64,000 nucleotides of DNA. Source: Cladosporium sp. IMV 00045 (lineage: Eukaryota > Ascomycota > Dothideomycetes > Cladosporiales > Cladosporiaceae). Under the pieces are notes generated by a model. The model saw nothing but the letters and a program-made list of their open reading frames with translations, was not told where the DNA came from and ran no database searches. This document shows positions 56,130 to 64,000 of this stretch, piece after piece. The stretch is from the NCBI GenBank assembly GCA_001931905.2, contig MSJI02000499.1, positions 62,001 to 126,000 on the forward strand, written 5' to 3'. The position numbers and the translations under genes are program-made. The stretch's first letter is position 1, and the number at the start of each line of letters is the position of its first letter.

Positions 56130-57743
56130 ATGAAAAAGTCGATGTCGCAACGCCGCGTACCGCGCAAGATCGGCGGCGACGACGAGGACGAGCACATGAG
56201 CAGCGGCAGCGCAGACACCGGCTCAGAAACAACAGGTGAGTCGCTTCATACCCATATTCTACTCCCAGGTTCTGTCGATCTGACTTTGTCTCGCCAACCC
56301 TCTAGCCCCAGACCACGGCTGACATCAACAGCAACAGAATCCGCGATCAAGCGACCTAACAAACCACGCAAATCCACCCACCTGCGAAAATCCTTCGGCC
56401 CTACAGCCATTCAAAACGACGATGAAGACGACAACGACACAACAAGTCCCGCTTCGGTGGTAACGCCCAAACGCTCCTCGAACCTCTCCAAACTCGCCGT
56501 CCAGCGCAACGCCTCCAAACGCTCCTCCTTCCTCCCCTCCGACCTCCCCAGCGATTCGCAAGAAGACAGCCGACCAAGCTACAGCGCCTCCGACCTCCAA
56601 GCCCTCCGAAACAGCACCCCCTCCACTCCCCAGCAACTCGACCCAGCAAGCTCCTCAAGCCTCGAAGCCGTCTCCGCCAGCGCGCAAGCCCTCGACCTAA
56701 ACTCCAAATTCGGCTCCTCGCTTGCGCGCTACCAGCCCTCCCCACACAACAGTGCCTCAGCAATCCCCTCAGCAGCCGAGGTCGAAGAGAAAAAAGCCCG
56801 CCGCGCCCGCCTCGCGCTCGAAAGCAAAGCGGATGAATTCATCTCTCTGGACCCCGACGAGCCCGGGTTCGACGAAGACGAAGACGGCAATGTGACGAGA
56901 GACGATGCCGGGCGACTCATTCTCCGGCCCAAAGATGGTGACAAGTACGGTATGGCGGAGAGCCGGCTTGTGCGCGACGATGAGGATCTCATGGAGGGCT
57001 TTGATGAGTTCACGGGCGAGACGGGCGCGCGGGTCCGTATGGACGAGAGCACGAGGGGAGGGGAGAAGGAGAGGCGGAAAGCGGATATGGCGGCGCAGAT
57101 CGCCGCGGCGGAAGCGGAGGAGGATAGCGAGGAGGGGGATGAGAGTGAGAGGGAGAGGTACGATGCTTTCGAAGCGGCGCAGACACGGCGCGGGGATTAC
57201 GGGAGAAGAACTCGAGATGAGGAAGACTCTGCGCACGCCAGGCCACGCACGCCGCCTAAGATCGCGCCGCTGCCGAGTTTGGACGGGGCGATTGGACGTT
57301 TGCGCGGGGCGCTGGAGGCGCTGCAGATGGGGCGGATGGAGAAGGTGAGGGAGATGGAGGGGTTGGCGAGGGAGAAGGTGAGGCTTGGGGAGGAGGAGGT
57401 GAGGGTGCAGAAGGCGTTGAGGGAGACGAGTGAGAAGTTCGAGGCGTTGAGGAGGGAGAGGGGGATTGTTGGTGGTGGTGGGAGTGCGGTGGGGACGAAG
57501 GAGGGGACGCCTGTGTTGGGGTTGGAGGGGAGGGGGGAGAATGGGGTTGCGAAGAGGGATCACGGAGAGGAGGAGCGGGATGCTGATGCTGATGAGGAAG
57601 AGGAGGATGAGAGGCCTAGGTTCGGCTTGGGATCGGGCATGAGCATCGGTATGGCTGGGAGAGGTTTGGAGAGTCTGGGTGCTTCTCCTGGAGCGAACAC
57701 GCCGGCCGAACGGGCTCAGAGTGAGCAGGCAATGGAGGAGTGA
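56130..57743 (+). CDS. NTR2: NTR2-like spliceosome disassembly protein
   Basis: Open from MKKSMSQRRVPRKIGGDDEDE. A consensus intron 56236-56331 (GTGAGT, branch-like GGCTGACATC, CAG; 96 nt, no stop inside) probably is removed, giving 505 residues; if retained, 537. The family core is present: KADEFISLDPDEPGFDED, GRLILRPKDGD, YGMAESRLVRDDEDLMEGF, DEFTGETGARVRM, and a coiled-coil C-terminal half (GRLRGALEALQMGRMEKV). Ntr2 pairs with Ntr1 and Prp43 to take apart the spent spliceosome. The last 80 residues are Gly- and acid-rich and poorly conserved. The N-terminal tail is strongly charged. Nuclear location expected. Confidence 0.87.
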   Translation: MKKSMSQRRVPRKIGGDDEDEHMSSGSADTGSETTGESLHTHILLPGSVDLTLSRQPSSPRPRLTSTATESAIKRPNKPRKSTHLRKSFGPTAIQNDDEDDNDTTSPASVVTPKRSSNLSKLAVQRNASKRSSFLPSDLPSDSQEDSRPSYSASDLQALRNSTPSTPQQLDPASSSSLEAVSASAQALDLNSKFGSSLARYQPSPHNSASAIPSAAEVEEKKARRARLALESKADEFISLDPDEPGFDEDEDGNVTRDDAGRLILRPKDGDKYGMAESRLVRDDEDLMEGFDEFTGETGARVRMDESTRGGEKERRKADMAAQIAAAEAEEDSEEGDESERERYDAFEAAQTRRGDYGRRTRDEEDSAHARPRTPPKIAPLPSLDGAIGRLRGALEALQMGRMEKVREMEGLAREKVRLGEEEVRVQKALRETSEKFEALRRERGIVGGGGSAVGTKEGTPVLGLEGRGENGVAKRDHGEEERDADADEEEEDERPRFGLGSGMSIGMAGRGLESLGASPGANTPAERAQSEQAMEE

Positions 57744-58068
57744 AACCGATAAAAACACACAATAATGCTTAATCGAAATCCATGTCCCTCAAGATGATGA
57801 GTCCAAGGCGTACAGGCCGCCATTTGCCGATTTATATCGTACTTTGGCTTTCTTGGTAAATTCAAATTCGTGATAGTACTAAAGGTATTGTATCGCTCGC
57901 GCGCGAGACTTTTCTGATCGCTTCGCTATGGTTTTTCAATAGATCAAGACATTGATTCCCTGTACCGTTCGTCCCTGTCTAACTCTGCCTTTCTTCAAGT
58001 TCTTGCAATGTGTCTCAGCATCAAGATTTTTCCCCATTTCTAATAATCCGACGTCTTTTCTTTCCTCC
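57744..58068. other. Intergenic region between convergent NTR2 and OST2
   Basis: 325 bases, 3' ends of both genes. No feature was seen. Confidence 0.4.
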
Positions 58069-58752
58069 TTAGTTGATGAAGTTCACACAGAAAAAATGCA
58101 GTATCATGCTGCCGAAGATGAAGTCCGCGAATGCCCTGTACGGTTCTCCATGTCAGTTTCTGGCCTTCCTGGTCTGGGATAGCGATTGGAGCCGAAGTAT
58201 ACCTTTCATGTGAGATGCTTTGGAAATCCGCCTTGTTCTCCGGGTTCGTCTGAATGCGCAAGCTGACCGTGAGCACGAATTGGCCGACAGTTGCTGAGAA
58301 ACCGGACAGGAAGGCGTTGAATGGCTGTGTGAAGAAGTGGTTCGTCAGCAATTGTGTTCTCCCGCTTCTTCTTTACATATACACATCTTCCTTCCTCCGC
58401 AGAACGAGCAGAAGCAATAACCAGGACACAAAGGCAAGAAAGAACTCACAAAATTCCCCGCCACAACACAATAAACAAACTGCAACAACCCGACCACCAT
58501 CAGGAAGACAAGGAAGGCATCCAGCAATTTCACGCGCTGCGGCGTCTTGTCCACGTAGCCGTTCCACACTCCCACGCCGATTTGCTGCAGGTCCTGGGCG
58601 TTTTTCACATGGCTCGAGGAGGTCGTGGAGGGTTTGTTGGAGGGCTTGGTCGGTTGGCCCGAGGCGGAGGTTACGGCGGTGCTGGGTTTGGCGGCGCTGG
58701 GGGGGATGGCGGAGGGGGAGGGCGTGGTGTTGACGTTCTTTTTGGGCGCCAT
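58069..58752 (-). CDS. OST2: OST2/DAD1, oligosaccharyltransferase subunit
   Basis: Three exons, complement(58069..58135, 58203..58324, 58450..58752), give 163 residues. It is the small membrane subunit of the ER oligosaccharyltransferase that N-glycosylates nascent proteins (yeast Ost2, animal DAD1). A Ser/Thr/Pro-rich cytosolic N-terminus of about 50 residues precedes [21 protein letters not shown] and three membrane segments: [40 protein letters not shown], and the last near the C-terminus ([16 protein letters not shown]). The invariant [24 protein letters not shown] motif spans the last splice junction. Introns (67 and 125 nt) keep phase. Confidence 0.95.
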
Positions 58753-60245
58753 TTTTGAAGTTTTCTTATGGGGTCTTCTTTGGGTGGTGGTGGAGGTGGA
58801 TTGGAGTTGTTGGTGCTAAGCAATGGGTGGTGCTGGTGATGTGATGTTCACAGGTGGATTGAAGTTCGTTGCAGTCGCCGAGGCGCAAGCTCCAGGTGGC
58901 TCCTTCGGTCGAGCTGCGCAAGCTGGATGCAGGTCTGGGGTCAACTTCACTTGAAGCTTGTGATGAAGTGACTGAGAGCATGGGCAAGCAGCCACACACG
59001 GAAATCTGAATTATTCAAATTACTTCGATCTCATAGGATAGGGGGCTATTGATCAGGACTGATGATCGGTTGATTCATCTGGCAGTCAGCGCCGGGATGT
59101 CAACCATTCTCTCTCCCCGTACACCGGTGCAAAAGCGTTCAGTCGTCTTTTCTGCTTGACACTTCTGGTTGTTGAATCATAAGACCTTCTTGGTCAAAAA
59201 TATACCTCGGCGTAGTTGAGGCTGTGCTTGTGATATATTGAAATAGTGACAGCGGTCATTTCATCTTACAGAGCATTGGTATTTGCAGCCTTCTGAGCAC
59301 AAAGTATCACTCACTAATCGTTTCTATTAACTACATGTAGCGCAGAGAGACTGGAAGCCTCAATTGATTTCTTACTTCGAATACACGCCGATTTACGCAA
59401 GTCTCAGTCATTTGAATTGGAAGGATCTGCAGGAGGATGGACTTTGTCAACCTCCAGGACATCGTACCGGCAAGCCTTTGCCGCTTGAAATTCCAATAAT
59501 GATCAAATGCTCAATGATAACACTGTGATGTTTGGAAATCTATAATAAGACGGATATCTGAATGATCGATTGTCAAAGACCTTTGTAAAAGTTTCAATCC
59601 ATGGTTTCATGGTGTTTCCCAAGACCAGGCGTAAACAATCGATCAAAAGCATAGGTATTGACGATATTGGTAACATCATGTCTACATATTACTTGAAGTA
59701 TGTGACATGCAGGAAGCAACCCGTTCATTTAGTTACATAGATACATATCTACCTACATATATGTATATACACATTCATATATACTACTGTTGCTGGTGAC
59801 GATGACGTGCAGAGCAATGCTATGGCCAATACTCTCGCGGATTGTTGTCTGAGCGCCCTTTGCTGCCCTCACCGACCGACTCGAGTGTTCCCACTTGCTG
59901 GCAGCCCCAAACCAATCACGCAGCGTCTACGGGCTCGTCAGGCTTCATTCGCATCAGCACATACCACCGCTCGTGCACAGAAAAGACATCATGCCAGGCG
60001 GCCTTTCTCTCCACCTCTGCCCTTCTCCCACAGGTCCTCTCGAACTAAAATAATAGTAAAATATCATTCCCTATATCGCTCTCTGCCCAGAAGCAACGCC
60101 AACAACCCGGCAACCAGCCGAGCAGATCCCCTTACCCACAACTTCTCCATCCTACCGACATACCCGTCTCTAGGCGGAGACGCTACCCGAAAGGCAAACA
60201 ATCAACAACGCCATAATCCCTGCCCCTCCCTCTCCGCCGCGACCG
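58753..60245. other. 1.5-kb divergent intergenic region, OST2 / CAP-Gly gene
   Basis: Promoters of both genes. AT-rich; a TATA/ACAT-rich low-complexity stretch lies at 59735-59790. The plus-strand open frame 59807-60613 is a shadow of the next gene in another frame. No other gene was seen. Confidence 0.4.
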
Positions 60246-62547
60246 ATGTCACTATACAACCCCAAGATCACCCCCAACCGGAAGCCTCTGCGCGCCGTCT
60301 CTTCCACTGCAGCCTTCCAACACAAGCGCACCTCCATCGGTCGCGTCAGCAAGAATTCCTCCCCGTCGCTGAGAGCCACCGCTGCCGCCGAGAGGAATCG
60401 AACTGCCTCACTCCACGCCCTGACTGGCACCACCATGCCCGCCACGCCTCTCAGCGCCTCTGTGGCAGGCCACTCGCTCGAAGTCGGAGATGTCGTCAAC
60501 GTGCCTGGGGATATGTATGGAACTGTGCGCTTCGTCGGCAGTGTGAGGGGAAAGGCTGGACGGTTCGTTGGCGTCGAGTTGGACAGGGAGTTTGCAGCAC
60601 GAGGAAAGAATGACGGCGATGTTGACGGGTATGCACGCGCGGATCGCTGAGATTGCTATAATAAAGGGGGAAAGGAAAACATTCTGACGGGCCGACTACA
60701 GGACACAATACTTCGAGACATCCATCCCAGGCTCCGGTATCTTTCTTCCAATCCACCGCGCTGAGAGACGCTCACCCTCCGGAGCCACCGATTCATACCC
60801 TGGAACACCTACGACTCCTTCCCACAGCACGTTCAATGGCAGGCGGACGCAGAATGCATACACACCACCCACGCCCGCCGTGCCCGCGAAGTTCTCTAAG
60901 TCGGTTGGGCCAGGCGCAAGACCTACCAGTCCGATGTTCAAACCGAAGCGACCTTCCCTGCCGAGACCCGAGTCCCCTCTCAGGAGACAACCCAATCTGC
61001 CTCCAACGTCCGCATCGAAGAGCATGTCGCAAAGCGTGAGAGGTGGCCGCCCTCCACTGGGCACCACCCCAAGCAAGCAGTCTCTCAAAACCTCGACTAT
61101 TGGCGGACGTCCACCTGCAGGCGCCACTCCTCGGCCGTACTCTCGCACCGGCTCTAGAATGGGAAGCAGGGCGGAAGAAGATGGACCAGGACACGGCACG
61201 CGCATGTTTTCACAAACCCAGCGATCGCCCTCAAGGCTTGGGAGCGCAGGTGGACAAGAGGAAGTATCAACACTTAAAGCACAGCTGGCAGACCGCGACA
61301 GACGATTGGAAGAGCAAGCGGCCCACCTGGCAGAGATGGAATCCAGCGTGAAAGAGCTGTCCGGCCTCATCCCCACAGACGCGCCCACGCCCAACAGCAG
61401 GGGTTCTGAGGACGATGACAAGAACGGCACGCAGCTCCGCCAGGCGCTGCGGGAGAAGAACGAGAAGATATCGATGCTCACGGCCGAGTTCGACGCGCAC
61501 AGGGCCGATTTCCGCAGCACGCTCGATAGTCTCGAGATGGCGTCGACGGAGACGGAGCGCGTTTACGAGGAGCAGAAGAGGGACTTGCTCGCGCAGATCG
61601 CGGAGCTGCAGGACATGCGGCAGAATCAGGAGGACTTCGAGGGCGTGGCAGAGCAGTTGAAGCAGCTTGAGGAGCTTGTGGCTGAGCTCGAAGAAGGGCT
61701 CGAGGAAAGCAGGAGAGGGGAAGCAGAGGCGCGAGGGGAAGTTGAGTTCCTGCGCGGTGAGGTTGAAAGAGGTCGTTCAGAGCTACGCAGAGAGCGGGAA
61801 AAGGCCGCCGCGGCGCTCAAGGATGTCGGTGGCAGCGTAGCATCTCCCAAAGAGCTGGAAGCCAAAGACGACGAAATCAGAGGCCTCAAAGCCATCATCC
61901 ACGGCCTGAGCGACGGACAAGCCACACCCAGCAGCACAAACGGCGATTCCAGCAGCGCCGACTCCGAAGACGTGAAACGCCTGCAAGCCGCGCTGGACGA
62001 GTCCCGCCTCGAAAGGGAAGAACTCGAACGTGAAGTCGAGCAATTGCGCCGTGACAACGCTTCCGCTCAGACGAACGGCCACGCCCGCCACGCCAGCGAA
62101 TCGACGGAGAAAGCGCTCCCCATGCGCCCGCGCCGCGACACCGTCAAAGCCGCGTCCAACGCACCTCCCTCGCTCGAAGAAGAAGGAGAAAGAGAACGCC
62201 AAAACAACGACGACGACGACGCCGACTCCTCCGATCCCCTCTTCTGCGAACTCTGCAAGAGCGCACAGCACGACACGCTCGACTGCACGTCTCTGCAAAC
62301 TTCCGCTGGCGGCCAGCAGGACTCCTCGGTCGAGGACGATCGCAAGCACGAACCTGCCGCTATGCCGAAACCTCTCTCCCTGGGCGGCGGTGTTGGGAAG
62401 GAGAATGAGGATGCTACCGCTCCCCCTGCTGCGGCTCCGGCTGTTGCGCCCAAGAAGCCTGCTGTGGAAGAAGACGAGGATAAGTGGTGCGCGCTGTGTG
62501 AGAAGGATGGCCATTTGGCTTTTGATTGTCCGGAGGAGCAATATTAG
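60246..62547 (+). CDS. CAP-Gly microtubule plus-end protein (CLIP-170-like)
   Basis: Two exons, 60246-60628 and 60702-62547, give 742 residues. One CAP-Gly domain (about 75-140) includes GDVVNVPGDMYGTVRFVG, GRFVGVELD and the signature GKNDG; the 73-nt intron lies just after it. A Ser/Pro-rich basic linker (about 150-310) is followed by a long coiled coil (about 315-600), an acidic Asn/Asp run and two C-terminal zinc knuckles of the form C-x2-C-x4-H-x4-C (CELCKSAQHDTLDC and CALCEKDGHLAFDC). This is the fungal CLIP-170/ClipA/Tip1 layout; the protein tracks growing microtubule ends and links them to dynein and cortical sites. It ends EEQY, close to the EEY/F tail that CAP-Gly domains bind. The ATG gives a basic N-terminus of about 70 residues. 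Confidence 0.92.
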
Positions 62548-64000
62548 GGTTCGTGCTGCTCTTGGAAGTGAGGACGGTAAGTTGTTTCTACTCTTCTTTT
62601 TTCCTCTTTAAAAATGGGGGTCTGAAAGGGAGGGGGGCTGGGAGGGGATGGATGTGCTTTGCTGCCGAGCTCGGGATGGGCTTTATGAGGCTATGCGTTT
62701 GCACGTCGAATGCATAGCAGGGTTCTGGGGGGGACTGTTCTTGTGGGTGTGTGTGCATTGATCATGGATGACGGGAGGTCGGGGAATGATGAGAGAGGAG
62801 AATCGATGATGAGATGGGGCTTTCTCAAGGGCGGGGGGCTTTCGAGAGTTGACTGATGTTGTCGTCGTCGAGGCTCTTGTTATTGTTCGCGTTGCTTGGC
62901 TTCACATACTTCTTTGTGCTTGCACGCTCTATACCCATTCCGTGAGATCTTGGTATTTCAAATCATTGTTTTTATTCCAACTATTTCGCTCTCTTTTCAT
63001 CTTTCTTCCCTAGATCGCGTGGTGTTTCTCAAGATCGTGTGATTCCTGCCAACTTGATAGGCATGCTTCTTCCTCGTAGGAGTCTTGATATCGAGAGCAC
63101 TACCGTTCATGTTGAAAGAGCACGTGGGCTCCCAATCGACTCTTTGATTCGTTACTTGCAAGATGCATGCGACTGGCATTGTTGGTTTGTCACTTTTCTG
63201 CATGGATGCCCGTTCGTGCCGTCTTGTTGGGAGTGATTGCTGCATCTTCATTTTGTCCTGTCCGATGTCGCATGTAGTCCTTTGGCTGATTTTGGCAATG
63301 TGCGGCTCGTGGCTTCCCGTCCTGCGAAAGTTGTTCGATGCATCATGTATGCGGTCGATATTGTGTTTCTTGGGAAAGTAATAATATCCGGATGAAAGCA
63401 AGTGGTTGAACCAATGAACCACACAACTGGGTAACCGACATTGCACAGCCAGGTACACTTTCCGCCAATCTAATTACCGGTATCGATTGACCATTGACTA
63501 TTCTAGGCATGAGCCAAGTATTGTCATGCGACCTGCACTCTTCACCGTTCGCACATGTCAAAAGTGTTGTTGACAACCTCCTCTCGTCATCTCACAACTG
63601 GGGGTCGGTGGCAAACAACCAGGCCATTGTCACGAGCTTCGAGGATCATCATCCATCATCATCGTCAAGGGACTCGGCTGTCATTCAGGATGCACGTTGT
63701 CGAGCTGCATGCAATATGAGACTGCATCATGCACACTGCAACCTGGCAACCGCAGACGCAGGTTTCCGAACATCCGCGGCCGCGTCTGTTGGTTCCTTTG
63801 TGCCATTTCCTCGCCTCCTCAGAGCTCACCTCCTCATTTTACTCCTCAACAAGAACTTTCTGGCGGCAGGTTCGTATATGTGTTATGCATTGGCCCTTGA
63901 TAACGACATCTCGCGTCGGCCCATATTTGTACCGCGACAACACATGCTGCAGGGATGCTCATCCTATTCATTCTGTCTTCTGCTTCTTCTTCGCACACGT
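62548..64000. other. Right end of window, no gene seen
   Basis: About 1.45 kb of 3' flank and intergenic sequence. Short frames on both strands have no recognisable motif. A gene could start beyond the edge. Confidence 0.4.

Noticed and set aside
56769..57758. 329-codon minus-strand frame opposite NTR2
   Set aside because: Low-complexity Pro/Leu/Arg shadow of the charged NTR2 coding region.

Overview
The window is nuclear DNA of a filamentous ascomycete. Genes lie on both strands, protein genes carry short GT-AG introns (mostly about 50-95 nt), intergenic regions are compact, and the gene set is fungal: Zn2Cys6 regulator, LCL3, RTC4, NTR2, an SSB-type Hsp70, a CAP-Gly plus-end protein and Ser/Thr-rich secreted proteins. 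A Dothideomycete (black-yeast-like) source is my guess from protein style; the sequence alone does not fix the species.

Left part (1-23 kb): a phospholipase D running off the left edge; a molybdopterin sulfite-oxidase-family enzyme divergent from a small-subunit catalase; a Dal5/allantoate-type MFS permease; a CorA-like magnesium transporter convergent with a secreted protein; a Zn2Cys6 transcription factor convergent with the nuclease LCL3; a second secreted Thr-rich protein; and two adjacent intron-containing tRNA-Asn(GUU) genes.

Middle part (23.8-41.8 kb): a complete nine-exon SSB Hsp70 gene, followed by a block present twice. The block holds the ssb 3' end, an array of 65-nt palindrome-bounded units, a rhodanese-domain gene, the sorting nexin SNX4/ATG24 and a decayed cytochrome P450. 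Copy A is 25737 to about 33400; copy B is 33676 to about 41456, with P450 remains running on to 41832. Copy B begins directly at a run of 20 N, in the middle of ssb exon 8. The copies differ in array length, microsatellites and P450 decay, but are identical over the ssb exon and part of its 3' UTR. Either this is a real tandem duplication, or two haplotypes or homeologs were scaffolded end to end. The array is the most unusual element in the window and matches no family I know.

Right part (42-64 kb): mostly housekeeping genes: RCL1 (18S rRNA processing), a seven-exon glycine-rich RRM protein, a broken conserved fungal gene of unknown function, inorganic pyrophosphatase, RTC4, mitochondrial ribosomal protein mL53, splicing factor NTR2, oligosaccharyltransferase subunit OST2/DAD1, and a CLIP-170-like microtubule protein. 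The last 1.4 kb shows no gene.

Exon boundaries were placed by hand from splice signals, reading frame and family knowledge. Where every exon sum is a multiple of three and the protein reads through, confidence is high. No database search was run.
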